Positions 1-10,795 of a stretch of DNA of 37,500 bases are shown one piece after another. The DNA comes from Penaeus vannamei. Its lineage: Eukaryota > Arthropoda > Malacostraca > Decapoda > Penaeidae. The stretch spans positions 20,423,910-20,461,409 of the forward strand of contig NC_091558.1 of assembly GCF_042767895.1 (NCBI RefSeq), given 5' to 3'. Made by a program: the position numbers and the translations under genes. Within the stretch, counting starts at the first letter, position 1. Each line of letters opens with the position of its first letter. The notes under the pieces were generated by a model, which was not told where the DNA came from, searched no databases, and saw only the letters and a list, made by a program, of their open reading frames with translations.

Positions 1-130
1 CTCCTTCTCCTCCTCCCTCTCCCCCTCCCCATCCTCTCCCTCAACCCCTCCCCTACCCCCTCCCCATCCTCCTCCTCCTCCCTCACCCCCTCCTCCTCCT
101 AATCCTCCTCCTCCTCTTCCTCTTCCTCCT
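1..130. repeat. CCT/CT-rich polypyrimidine tract
   Basis: The plus strand is almost only C and T, built from CTC, CCT and CCCCT steps, and it runs off the left edge of the window. No fixed period is visible, so it is best described as low-complexity polypyrimidine DNA. Confidence 0.85.
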
Positions 131-217
131 CGTCCAGCCTCGCAGCAATCGCCCGCAACACCTGTGCATAATATGGCAATCAGCGAAGAGCCATTGTTGT
201 TGCAGCCGCCATGATGG
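131..217. other. Short low-copy spacer
   Basis: This is mixed sequence without obvious repetition, sitting between a pyrimidine-rich and a purine-rich block. No gene, splice-site pair or RNA fold could be supported. Confidence 0.5.
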
Positions 218-760
218 AGCAAGATAGGGAGGGGGAGGGGGGAGGGGGAGGTATCGAGGGGGTGGGAAGAGGGGGGGAGGGGGGAGGTAACGATGGGGAG
301 GGAGGAAGGGGGAGGGGAAGGGGAGGTAACGATGGGGAGGGAGGAAGGGGAGGGGATGGGGTGGTAATACTGGGGAGGGAGGAGGGGAGGGGAGGTAACG
401 ATGGGAGGTAACGATGGGGAAGGTAACGATGGGGAGGGAGGACGGGGAGGGGAGGGGTGGTAATACTGGGGAGGGAGGAGGGGGAGGAGGTGGAGATAAC
501 GATTGGGGAAAAATGGGGAAGGGGGAGGTAAAGATGGGGGAGAAAGGAAGGAGGGAAGGGGAGGGAGGGAATGAGGGGAAGTATAAAGATGTGGAGGAGG
601 GGAGGGGAAGGTAAAAGTAGGGAGGAGGAGGAGGGGGAATGAGAAAGTGGAGGGAAGGGAAGGAGCAGTAAAGATGGGGAGAAGGAGAGGGAGAGGAAGC
701 GTTGGGGAGGAGGGGAGGAAGAATAAGTAGGAGAGGAGAGGGGGACAGAGGGGGGGGTTG
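218..760. repeat. G-rich purine block with ~38-bp minisatellite
   Basis: The plus strand is G and A rich with many runs of three to eight G. Within 286-500 the marker GGTAACGATGGGG (or GGTAATACTGGGG) recurs at about 286, 325, 363, 394, 407, 422 and 459. Spacing is mostly 31-39 bp, with two short 13-15 bp steps. The block degenerates to the right. The many G runs could support G-quadruplexes. Confidence 0.8.
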
Positions 761-844
761 ATGTGGGAGTGAGTGAAGGGACAGGGGGGGGCACGTCCTG
801 TTTGTTCATCCCAGGTGCGGCCTCCTCGTTGGCAGGGAGGAAGA

Positions 845-846
<2 letters not shown>

Positions 847-943
<97 letters not shown>

Positions 944-959
944 AGAGAGAGAGAGAGGG
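847..959. repeat. (GA)n microsatellite
   Basis: About 55 GA dinucleotides with one ACA interruption and one AGGA interruption near the right end. Apparent Arg-Glu and Ser-Leu peptides through it are artefacts of the dinucleotide. Confidence 0.95.
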
Positions 960-1130
960 AGGGGGGTGAAGAGGAAGAAGTAAGACAAACAGAAAGAAGA
1001 CAAGTAACTAGAGAGGAAGAAGAAGGAGAAACGCAAAGAAAAAGAAAGAGCAAAAGAAGGAAATTGACGAAAAGAGAGACAAAGAAGAAAAAAGAAATGA
1101 AGAAAATCCATTTGGAAAAGACGATAAAAT
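960..1130. repeat. Degenerate A/G-rich flank of GA tract
   Basis: Purine-rich sequence of AAGA, AGGA and GAAA steps continues from the GA tract and decays into mixed sequence. It looks like a mutated extension of the microsatellite. Confidence 0.6.
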
Positions 1131-1560
1131 TTTCAACCAGATATTCCCTTTTTTTAAATCTTACCAATCCAGCAGTTACCGGATTAGTCCTGCGTCCCCT
1201 GGGTGACCTCGCAGTAGAAGCCGAAATACTGGCATGGAGGCGTTTGGGCCCAGGGAGAGCGATGTATATCTTTATCATAACGCAATTTTTAAACATTATC
1301 TTATCTTATCTATTTAATTCATTATGTATACTGGTATTAGTAAGTTAATAAGGAGAGTAAAGATAAAGTTGAAGAATTATACGATTAAAAAGGATAAAAT
1401 ATCATGAATCATTTTGACGCGTTTTCTATTTTCTATGTTTCAATCCATACATTCTCTTTATGAAGAATTATATCTATTATCGCCATTTTCATCATTCTAT
1501 TATCAGCACTTTCGGTCGTCTCCACATTCATTAATCTCATTATCATAATTTCCATTAACG
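1131..1560. other. Low-copy island, no gene recognised
   Basis: AT-rich non-repetitive DNA containing a roughly 100-bp GC-richer core at about 1161-1265. A pyrimidine-rich stretch ending in CCAG lies just before the core on the plus strand, resembling a splice acceptor. One plus frame stays open across the core, but no matching donor was found and the peptide was not recognised. It could be an exon remnant or old transposon DNA. Confidence 0.4.
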
Positions 1561-1770
1561 TGATCAATACCGGCAACAACACCACCATCTTCAACAACAA
1601 TAACAACAACACCACCTTCAACAACAACAACGACGACGACAACAACAACAATAACAACAACAGCAACACCACCTTCAAAAGCAACAACAACGACAACAAC
1701 ACCACCGCCTTCAACAACAATAATAAAAAGTCACATCGACAGCAATAACAACAACAAAACTACAGCAGCA
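1560..1770. repeat. AAC/ACC compound trinucleotide repeat
   Basis: CAA and AAC triplets are interrupted at intervals by CACCACCTTCAA or close variants, seen at least four times. The interruptions mark an imperfect minisatellite superimposed on the trinucleotide repeat. A small AACGACGAC block lies inside. Confidence 0.85.
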
Positions 1771-1894
1771 ATAACAAAGACAGACAGACAGGCAGACAGA
1801 CAAACAGAGAGAGAGAGACTGATAGACAGACAGACAGAGAGTCAGATAGACAGACGGAAACAGAGAGAGAAAGAGAGAGAGAGAGAAAAAGAGC

Positions 1895-1991
<97 letters not shown>

Positions 1992-2026
1992 AGCGAGAAG
2001 AGAGAGAGAGAGAGAGAGACAAACAG

Positions 2027-2060
<34 letters not shown>

Positions 2061-2080
2061 TCAGACAGAGACGAGAGACG
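1771..2080. repeat. GACA–GA–GACA compound microsatellite
   Basis: GACA repeats on the left change to GA with scattered AAA and GCGA interruptions, a pure GA core at about 1919-1985, then GACA again at about 2030-2070. The symmetric arrangement suggests GACA arose by mutation at the edges of a GA tract. Confidence 0.9.
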
Positions 2081-2280
2081 AGATGAGACGCGAAAGGCAA
2101 GGCGACACAGCATCTTAAACTTTAACTTTGGTCATCCACCTCCCAGGGACGTCTCTCCTTTACTGCTCTTCCTCTCCTTTTAGGAAAATGCAAATGAGGA
2201 AGAGAGAAAGAACGGAATAAAAGGGAAGGAGGAAAAAAAGTGAAAATAATGAGGTTTATTATTTTTTCTTTTTATTCTTG
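2081..2280. other. Low-copy spacer
   Basis: Mixed sequence that becomes A/G rich and then T rich. No ORF, RNA or promoter signal stands out. Confidence 0.5.
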
Positions 2281-2540
2281 ATTCTTTTGTTTATTCATGT
2301 TTGTTTTCTCTTTTCATTCATTCACTGTGGTTCCCATTATTGTTTTTTATCATTATTATTTTCATCATCATCTTATTGTTATTATCATTATTATTAATTC
2401 ATCATTATCATTATCATCACCATTACCATTGGCATTGTCATCATCATCACCATTATCATTATTATCATAACGATCATTATCATTATCATTTTCATTACTT
2501 TTATCATTATTATCATTATTATCATCAATCGTCTTTTTTC
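2281..2540. repeat. ATT/ATC trinucleotide-rich block
   Basis: CATTATCATTATCATC-type steps dominate from about 2340, mixing ATT, ATC and ACC triplets. His/Tyr/Ile-rich open frames over it follow from the triplet repeat. Confidence 0.85.
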
Positions 2541-2572
2541 CTTGTTCTTAGTCTTGTTTTTTTTTATATATC

Positions 2573-2574
<2 letters not shown>

Positions 2575-2657
<83 letters not shown>
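2575..2657. repeat. (CT)n microsatellite
   Basis: Uninterrupted CT for about 41 units. Confidence 0.95.
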
Positions 2658-2661
<4 letters not shown>

Positions 2662-2675
2662 TCCATTTGTTTAAT

Positions 2676-2718
2676 ATTTCTATTTCCATTTCTATTTCTA
2701 TTTCTTTTTCTTTATCTG
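2676..2718. repeat. TTTCTA-like hexamer repeat
   Basis: ATTTCTATTTCCATTTCTAT-type steps repeat with period six, about six copies, directly after the CT tract. Confidence 0.7.
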
Positions 2719-2839
2719 CCAATTGATTTGCATATTTTCAATAAATTTTCTGTCTGCTATTTCGTCTCGTCTTTGTTATAACTTATCAAATATCCCCATT
2801 CTTGACTTTCCTCTTTGGTGTTTGTTTGTTACGTCATTC

Positions 2840-3015
2840 TCACTGTCTGTCTGTCTGTTTGTCTGTCTCTATGTCTGTCTGTCTCTGTATGTTTCTCTCT
2901 CTTTCTCATTCTCCATTTCTTTCTATTTATCAATCTATCGAACTATCTGTCTATCTATCTATCTATCTATATCTGCTTATCTATCTATCTACCTATCTAT
3001 CTATCTATTTCTCTT
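2840..3015. repeat. GTCT and TATC tetranucleotide tracts
   Basis: GTCT units with GTTT and CTAT variants occur at about 2845-2890. TATC units with occasional CTGC and ACC interruptions follow at 2940-3010. A CT/CTT-rich linker joins them. Confidence 0.9.
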
Positions 3016-3035
3016 TCTTTTATCTCTCGCTATCT

Positions 3036-3461
3036 TCCATTCCTTCTCTCAACCACCCTCTCTCCCTCCCTATCTTTCCTTCCTCTTTGTCCCTTTCCCC
3101 CCTCCCTTCCCCTCCTCTCTCCTTCCTTCCCTCCCTCTTCACCTTCTCTTTTTCTCCTTTCCTCCTCCCTCTACTCTCCATTCCTTCTCTCAACCAACCT
3201 CTCTCTCTTCCTATCTTCCTTTCCTATTTGTTTCTTCCTCCCCTCCCTTCCCCTCCTCCCTCCTTCCTTCCCTCCCTCTTCACCTTCTCTTTTTCTCCTT
3301 TCCTCCCTCCCTCTACTCTCCCTCCCTCCTTCCCTCCCTCTTCACCTTCTCTTTTTCTCCTTTCCTCCCTCCCTCTACTCTCCCTCTCCCCCACACCCTC
3401 CTTCCTTCCCTCCCTCTTCACCTTCTCTTTTTCTCCTTTCCTCCCTCCCTCTACTCTCCCT
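3036..3461. repeat. Pyrimidine minisatellite (141/62/76-bp spacing)
   Basis: The marker TTCACCTTCTCTTTTTCTCC begins at 3138, 3279, 3341 and 3417. The first two copies belong to a 141-bp tandem duplication, shown also by CATTCCTTCTCTCAACCA at 3038 and 3179. Later copies are shorter (62 and 76 bp), consistent with unequal exchange inside the array. Confidence 0.88.
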
Positions 3462-3480
3462 CCCCCCCCCCCCCCCCCCC
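3462..3480. repeat. Poly(C) run
   Basis: Nearly uninterrupted C of about 18 bases at the right edge of the pyrimidine minisatellite. Its length is likely unreliable in assembly. Confidence 0.9.
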
Positions 3481-3489
3481 TCCCCTCTT

Positions 3490-3722
3490 GCTCTCACTCT
3501 CCGCTATTTTCTCTCCGACGTAAGAAGATGGAGTACATACTACCTGCGAAATTATATATAAATATTTGCATATGCATTGGGTCGCACGGGGTAACTACGC
3601 TAAAATATTTCACCGTATTTTTTTGCCTGCCTTCCTACCAGTCCTTTAAGGTCATATTCCCTTGCAAAAAGCTGGGAATTTGCACTTACTCTTGATTAGA
3701 GACACGGCGGCGCTGCTGACAC
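3490..3722. other. Low-copy spacer, nothing recognised
   Basis: Ordinary mixed sequence between a C-run and a GA tract. No exon, RNA gene or promoter could be supported. Confidence 0.5.
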
Positions 3723-3837
3723 ATGCGGAGAGAGAGAGGAGAGTGTGTGAGAGAGAGAGAGGGAGAGAGGGAGAGAGGGAGAGAGGGAGAGAGAGAGAGA
3801 GGGAGAGAGAGAGAGAGGGAGAGAGAGAGAGAGAGAG

Positions 3838-3912
<75 letters not shown>
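3723..3912. repeat. GA / GGGAGA microsatellite
   Basis: The left third is GAGAGAGG and GGGAGAGA units. A pure GA tract then runs from about 3844 to 3911. Confidence 0.93.
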
Positions 3913-3916
<4 letters not shown>

Positions 3917-4310
3917 AGCGGAGGGGAGGGTGTAGGGGGAAAGGGGGTGGAGAGGGTGGAGAGAGTAGGGGTGAAAGGGAGGAGTGGAGGGGGAGTGGGG
4001 AAAGGGGATTAGGGAGGGGGAGAGAGTAAGGGTGAAAGGGAGGAGGGAGGGGGAGGGAGAAAGAAGGGGAGGGAGTAGGGGGAGTGAGAAAGGGGGTGTA
4101 GGGGGTAAAGGGGGTGGGGAGGGGGAAGAGAGTAGGGGTGAAAGGGAGGAGGGGAGGGGGAGGGGGAGGGGGAGGGAGAAAGAAGGGGGAGGGAGTAGGG
4201 GGGAGGAGAAAAGGGGAGGGGAAGGGGGTGGGGAGGGAGGGGAGTAGGGGTGAAAGGGAGGAATGGAGGGGGAGAAGGGATTGGGGGAGGGGGAGGGGGG
4301 AGAATGCACC
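3913..4310. repeat. G-rich purine minisatellite
   Basis: The marker GTAGGGGTGAAAGGGAGGA (one copy with GTAAGGG) recurs at about 3965, 4026, 4132 and 4244, giving spacings of 61, 106 and 112 bp. The linkers are GGGGA-rich and vary in length. Confidence 0.8.
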
Positions 4311-4824
4311 CTAGATGTTGGGGATACGATGACGCAACTCCTATCGATCGATCTATCTATCTTATCTTTATCTTTCGTTCTTTGCCTCTCTCCGTCATTC
4401 CTTCACTTCTCTTTTATTCTAAACACACCTGAGAAACAGTCTTTTTTTTCCTTTTCTTTTTTCTTTTCTTTTTCTTTTTCTAATGTATAACCATTACAAC
4501 CACTTAGACAGAACAGCTTCGCCAAAAATAGATTTATTTTGAGTTTATTCTGGTTCACGATATTACTCCAAATTATCTAATATTCCATTTTTATATTTCT
4601 TACATACGGGCCTCCAAATAACAAACAAATTATATTCTAATTCTCCCGTTGTCTATACTCTAGCGTTATCGATTGAAGTTCATTTGTTCCTCAAACCGCA
4701 CAGAAGTTTGGTGCTGTCATTAATTTCGTGCAGAATGGGTCGGCGAATAGTGCTGGGTTGTTGCGTTGCATTATTGAGCAGCAGCCCTTTGCCATTCGCT
4801 GGACCTCGATGCAACGCTGGAGGA
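4311..4824. other. Low-copy AT-rich DNA next to satellite
   Basis: This contains a short GATC/TATC stretch near 4340 and a T/C-rich run at 4440-4480, then non-repetitive sequence up to the satellite. No gene recognised. Confidence 0.5.
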
Positions 4825-5280
4825 ATCTCATGCGCAATTTAAGTACATGTTATTATCCGTTTATGATGCTTAGCTTAGTCTCATACGCAACTTGAGTACA
4901 TGTTATTATCCGTTTATGATGCTTAGCTTAATCTCATATGTAACTTAAGTACATGTTATTACCCGTTTATGATGCTTAGCTTAGTCTCAATCGTAACTTA
5001 AGTACATGTTATTTCCCGTTTATGATTACTTAACTTAGTCTCATACGCAACTTAAGTACATGTTATTACCCGTTTATGATGCTTAACTTAGTCCCATACG
5101 CAACTTAAGTACATGTTATTACCCGTTTATGATGCTTAACTTAGTCCCATACGTAACTTAAGTACATGTTATTACCCGTTTATGATTACTTAACTTAGTC
5201 TCATACGTAACTTTAGTACATGTTATTACCCGTTTATGATGCTTAGCTTAGTCTCATGCGTAACTTAAGTGCATGTTATT
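4825..5280. repeat. 53-bp satellite subarray
   Basis: Nine head-to-tail units are anchored by AAGTACATGTTATTACCCG, beginning at 4841, 4894, 4947, 5000, 5054, 5107, 5160, 5214 and 5267. Spacing is 53 bp, or 54 bp where GATGCTTA becomes GATTACTTA. Divergence between copies is low. Each unit carries the palindrome CTTAAG and, nearby, CTTAACTTAG. Confidence 0.95.
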
Positions 5281-5912
5281 ACCCGTATATGATTACTTAA
5301 CTTAGTACGTAAGTTGAAGTACAGTTTTACTCGTTCACGATACGGAACTTGATACGTAAACTTAAGTGGATTATTACTCGTTCACAATTCGGAACTTAAT
5401 ACAGAATTTAAGTATTTATTACCCGTTCATGAGTACTTAACTTCATACATATGTTGAAGTATATTATTATTTGTTCATAATATGGAACTTAGTACGTAAA
5501 TTTAAGTACATTATTACCCGTTCATAATACTTAACTTAATTACCCATTCATAATAATTAACTTCATGCGTAAACTTAACTACATTTTCACTCGTTCATGA
5601 TACGGAACTTAAGGAGCAAAATGAAGTACATTATTACCTGTTCATCATACTTAACTTAAAGCGCAAAGTACATTATTATTCCTTCAAGATATGGAAATTG
5701 ATACGCAAACTTCAGTACATTATTACCCGTTCACAACACGGAACTTAATTCACAATTTAAGTATATTATTACTCGTTCACAATTCGGAACTTCATACGCA
5801 AACTTAAGTACATTATCACTCGTTCAAGATACCGAACTTAGTACCAAAACTTAAGTACACTATTACTCGTTCACAATACGGAACTTAAATACGCAAACTT
5901 AAGTACATTCAC
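5281..5912. repeat. 47-bp satellite subarray
   Basis: This continues the 53-bp array but with shorter, more diverged units. The AAGTACA anchor recurs at about 5317, 5364, 5410, 5457, 5504, 5577, 5624, 5666, 5713, 5759, 5806, 5853 and 5901. Most spacings are 46-48 bp, with one 73-bp and one 42-bp step. Compared with the 53-bp unit it lacks GT after ACAT and about four bases after CTTA. It also has CGTTCACAATACGGAAC in place of CGTTTATGATGCTTAGC. Confidence 0.93.
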
Positions 5913-6164
5913 ACCAGCCTCAAAAACCTATCCTAGGAACCTCCCTTACGTACCCCCCTCCCCCCGTCCACAAGGAAGAGGGAGGAAGGGGAGGGGGAGG
6001 GTGCTAACAAAACCAAAACAACAACGACAAAAACAATCTGGATCTTTGGCACCGACGCCTGCCCCCTCCCCCTCCCCCCCCCCCCCCAAAAAAAAATAGG
6101 GTCGAGAGGGAGAGGGAGAGGCACAAAGAAGCGAAGATGACGTGTTGACCGCATGTTTTGCTAA
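5913..6164. other. Spacer with C-run and A-run
   Basis: Mixed sequence holding a G-rich patch at 5975-6001 and a CCCCCTCCCCC tract that passes into A9 at about 6062-6097. No gene seen. Confidence 0.5.
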
Positions 6165-6560
6165 TCCTCTCCCTTTCTCGCCCCTCTCCCTTGCCCCCTA
6201 CCACGAGCCATCTCCTCTTTCCCCTATCACCCTCTCCCCTTTCCCCTTCCCCTCCCTCTCTCCCTCTCCCTCCCTCTACCTATCCCCTTCCCCTCCCACT
6301 CCCCTTTCCCTCTCCCTTTCCCCTCTCCCCCTCTCCCTCCCTATACCTCTCCCTTAACCCCTCCCACTCCCCTCTCCTCTCTCTTCCTTCCCCCTCTCCT
6401 TCCTCTCCCTTTTCTCTCTCCCTCCCTCTCCTCTCTCCCTTCCCACTCCCTCTACCCTCTCTCCCTTCCTCCTCCCTCTCTCCTTCCTCCCTCTCTCCTT
6501 CCTCTCTCCTCTCCCTCCCCCTCCTCCCTTCCCCCTCCCTCTCCCTCTGCTCTGTCGCTC
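6165..6560. repeat. CCCTCT polypyrimidine block
   Basis: The plus strand is nearly free of purines, made of CTCCCT, CCCCTC and TTCCC steps without a stable period. Long Ser/Pro/Leu open frames here are a base-composition effect. Confidence 0.85.
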
Positions 6561-6639
6561 ATCATTCTCTTCCTTTTAAACTCATTTCAACTCACTGCCC
6601 ATCTCGCTCCCGCCAGTAACCATTAGGCAAAGAGGTTGT

Positions 6640-6790
6640 CTCGCCTCCAGCCGTCTCTCTCTCTATCTATCTGGCTGTCTATCTATGTCTCTTTCTCTCT
6701 TGTCTGTCTGTCTGTCTGTTTGTCTATCTGTATGTCTCTTTGTATCTGTATGTCTGTCTGTCTGTCTGTCTTTGTCTCTCTCTCTCTCTC
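6640..6790. repeat. TATC/GTCT/CT compound microsatellite
   Basis: CTAT units pass into GTCT units with GTTT and GTAT variants, then into CT. Confidence 0.88.
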
Positions 6791-6868
6791 CTCCTATTCT
6801 CAACCTTCTCTCTCTCCTCCTATTCTCAACCTTCTCTCTCTCCTCCTATTCTCAACCTTCCCTCTTTC
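6791..6868. repeat. 26-bp tandem triplication
   Basis: Three almost identical copies begin at 6791, 6817 and 6843, each starting CTCCTATTCTCAACCTTC and ending in CT repeats. Confidence 0.93.
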
Positions 6869-7515
6869 TTTCATCTATCCTTCACTCTTCGTCCTTCCTT
6901 CCTCCTTCTCCTCTCTCATTTACTCATTCTATTATCTTTCCGTTAATATTTTACTCTTATCGCGTTCGATGCAGAAGTAAAAAGGTCGGTTACAATACCA
7001 AGCCTGAACTTGTCTAGAACGGATCCAGGATTTATGGCAGATCGTGATGGCGCATGAGGTTATGAAAATCGTGGCACTTCTTTCTATGAAATCCATATCA
7101 CTCTTTCTGTTGTTGTTTTTTTCTTTCCTCTTTTTTATATCTAGTTGAATATTGAATTATTTGTCCCTTTCTTTGTTTCTTTTTTTTTAAGTTTATTTCA
7201 TTCATTCTCTCTGTATTTATTCAAGGTCTTTCCTCGTTTCGTTTTGTTTACCGAATCGACTGTTGAATCTATATTACTCTTCACATCTATCAATGATCAC
7301 TCGTTTTATCTATCAGTCACGAGTCTCTTTGTGTATTTGTATTTTAAATCCTTTAATTCTTTCTTTTTTCATTTTTTTTTAACTTTCCCCCCACATTTCG
7401 CTCAAGATCATTTCTCATTAATGTGGATTTACTCGTGTCGCCCCTCAACCACACCTCCTCACCCCCCCCCCCCCGTCCTCCGCAGCGACTTCCTCTCTCT
7501 GTTTTTTTTTTCTGA
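6869..7515. other. T-rich low-copy DNA, no gene recognised
   Basis: Mostly T-rich intergenic-looking sequence with a non-repetitive centre at about 6960-7090 and a 13-base C-run at 7462-7474. Hydrophobic Phe/Leu-rich open frames are explained by T richness. No splice-supported exon found. Confidence 0.5.
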
Positions 7516-7930
7516 GGGGAAGAGGGGAAAGGGGAAGAGGGGGAGAGGGAGGGGGTAGGGGTGGAGTAGGAGTAGGAGGGAGGGTAGGAAGAAGGGGGGG
7601 AGTGGCAGGGGAGAGGGGGAGAAGGAGTAAGGGAGGAGGAGGAGTAAGAGGGAAGGGAGAGGGGGAGAAGGAGGAGTAGGAAGAGGGGCGAAGGAGGCAA
7701 GGGAGAGGGGGAAGGAGGAGAGGTAGGAGGGAGGAGCTGGGAGAGGAGGAGGCAGGGAAGGGGAGTGAAGTGAAGAGAGGGAGAACTAAAATAAGGAGTT
7801 AGGATGGGTGTAGGAGAAGAGGAAAAGAAAAGCGAAAGAGAGGAATATGAGACGGGAAAGGAAAGAGAATAAGAAGAAAAAGAAAGAAAAGGAAGAGGAG
7901 TAAAAGTAGGAAGCAGAGAACGAAGGAGTA
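7516..7930. repeat. G/A-rich purine block
   Basis: GGGGAGAGG and GGAGGAGTA steps without a clean period grade into AAGAA-rich sequence and then into the GA array. Confidence 0.8.
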
Positions 7931-8428
<498 letters not shown>

Positions 8429-8522
<94 letters not shown>

Positions 8523-8567
8523 AATCTGTCTCACTCTCTCTCTCTTTCTCTCTCTCCCTCTCTCTCT
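8429..8567. repeat. (CT)n array
   Basis: Pure CT to about 8515, then CT interrupted by TTT, AAT and CCC steps. Confidence 0.95.
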
Positions 8568-8706
8568 ATCTTCTTCTTCTTCTTCCTCCTCCTTCTTCTT
8601 CTTTTCTTCACCTTCTTCTTTTCTTCCTCTTCTTCACCTTCTTCTTCACCTTCTTCATCTTCTTCTTCTTCACCTTCTTCTTCTTCTTCTTCTTCTTTTT
8701 CTTCTC
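8568..8706. repeat. (CTT)n with CACC interruptions
   Basis: CTT triplets with the recurring interruption TTCTTCACCTTCTTC, seen five times at irregular spacing, plus CCT and CAT variants. Confidence 0.88.
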
Positions 8707-8889
8707 CCTCCCTCCTTCCATTCCTTCTTCCTCACCCTCTCCCCCCCTCCTCCCCTTCTCTCTCCCTTCCATCTACCGCCTTCATTAATCATTCTTTCCG
8801 CGTCTCTCATACTTATCTTATCCACCCTCTTCTGTATGGTCATTTGCATCGTTATTTAATCCGCCTTTCTATCTAATTTCCGATGTTTA
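8707..8889. other. Pyrimidine-rich to mixed spacer
   Basis: Pyrimidine-rich sequence on the left becomes non-repetitive from about 8770. No gene recognised. Confidence 0.5.
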
Positions 8890-9180
8890 TTGTTTTTGTT
8901 TTGGTGATATGTTGATTTTGTTGTTTTTCTCTTTGTGTTCTATATCATGAATCATTTATGTTTATTATGTTTTATATATTTTGTTTTTATATATTTTCTT
9001 TTTTTCTTTTCGAAGTATTTACATATTATATTTATATGTTTTGTTTTTTATATATTTTCTCTCTTTCTTTTCCCTTTCTTTTCGGAGTATTTACATATCT
9101 GATTATGATTTTCGTTTATTTCTTTTTCTTTTGTCTCTTTTATCTCCTTTTTCATCTTGATTATCATGATTTTTTTTCTC
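8890..9180. repeat. T-rich DNA with ~72-bp duplication
   Basis: TATATATTTTCT followed by TTTTCGRAGTATTTACATAT occurs twice; CGAAGTATTT starts at 9011 and CGGAGTATTT at 9083, offset 72 bp. The surrounding DNA is T-rich. Confidence 0.75.
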
Positions 9181-9420
9181 TTTTTCTTTTTTCTCTTTTT
9201 TTCTTCATCTCCACGATCCTCTTTCTCCTCATCCTGCTTTCTTCATCTTCTTCTTCCTCTGATCTTCCTCCTTCTCCTCCATTTCTTTCTTTTCCTCCTC
9301 CTCCTCCTCCCCTCCTCCTTCTCCTCCTCCCCTCCTCCCTCTCCTCCATTTCCTCCTTCACCTTTTCTTTTCACCCTCATAATTTTTCCCTTCCATGTCT
9401 TTCCCTTCCGCTTTTGGTGA
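9181..9420. repeat. CTT/CCT pyrimidine block
   Basis: TTTCTT steps pass into CTTCTTC and then CTCCTCCTC steps, without a higher-order unit. Confidence 0.8.
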
Positions 9421-9548
9421 ATATTCATCAGCTTTAATATCCTCCTCGCTTATCTTTTATCTATCCTTTCATTCCCTACTCCTCTGTCTCCATCTTTCTG
9501 ATGTTATCTTCCAGTATTAATCTATCTCTGTTCCCTATCGCTATATTT

Positions 9549-9792
<244 letters not shown>

Positions 9793-9807
9793 GCTGCTGT
9801 TTGCTTT

Positions 9808-9875
9808 TCTGTCTGTCTGGCTGTCAGGAAGTCTGTCTGTCTGGCTGTCAGGAAGTCTGTCTGTCTGAATGCATG
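9808..9875. repeat. 24-bp tandem repeat
   Basis: Two exact 24-bp copies (9808-9831, 9832-9855), each ending CTGGCTGTCAGGAAG, and a third partial copy in GTCT-rich DNA. Confidence 0.92.
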
Positions 9876-9884
9876 TGTCTATCA

Positions 9885-10191
9885 CTGTCTGTCTGTCTCC
9901 TTCTTCCCCTTTATCTATTTTCCGTCCCGCTCTTTCCAATTTCCCCTCCCCTCCCCCTCTCTCTTTCTCTCCTCCTCCTCCCCATCCCTTCTCTCTTTTT
10001 TCTCTCTATCTCTCTGTCGACGCGTATCTCTTTCTGTAATTGTCTTTTTGTGCCTATAACTCACGGTTATCACCTTTCCCTCTCATTCCTCTTTCTATAA
10101 CAATTTTTCTCCATTACTGCCATTCTGTAGTACTTTTATTGCTATTGGTTCCCTCTTCTCTCTCTCTCTTTATCCATCTTTCTTCCTAAGT

Positions 10192-10198
<7 letters not shown>
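9885..10198. other. Pyrimidine-rich spacer
   Basis: CT and CCT steps with a mixed segment at about 10017-10150. No gene or structured RNA visible. Confidence 0.5.

Positions 10199-10795
<597 letters not shown>

Noticed and set aside
4825..5912. CRISPR array
   Set aside because: Whole units are tandem copies with no unique spacers, the setting is eukaryotic, and no cas-like gene is nearby.
5281..5912. CENP-B box in the 47-bp satellite (TTCACAATACGGAA)
   Set aside because: The required TTCG and CGGG positions and the internal spacing do not match.
7145..7558. Phe/Leu-rich membrane-protein-like frame
   Set aside because: Hydrophobicity comes from T-rich DNA; the frame passes through a C-run and into the purine block.
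8958..9437. Frame resembling a multi-pass membrane protein
   Set aside because: T-rich and CTT/CCT low-complexity DNA with an internal 72-bp duplication; no family signal.
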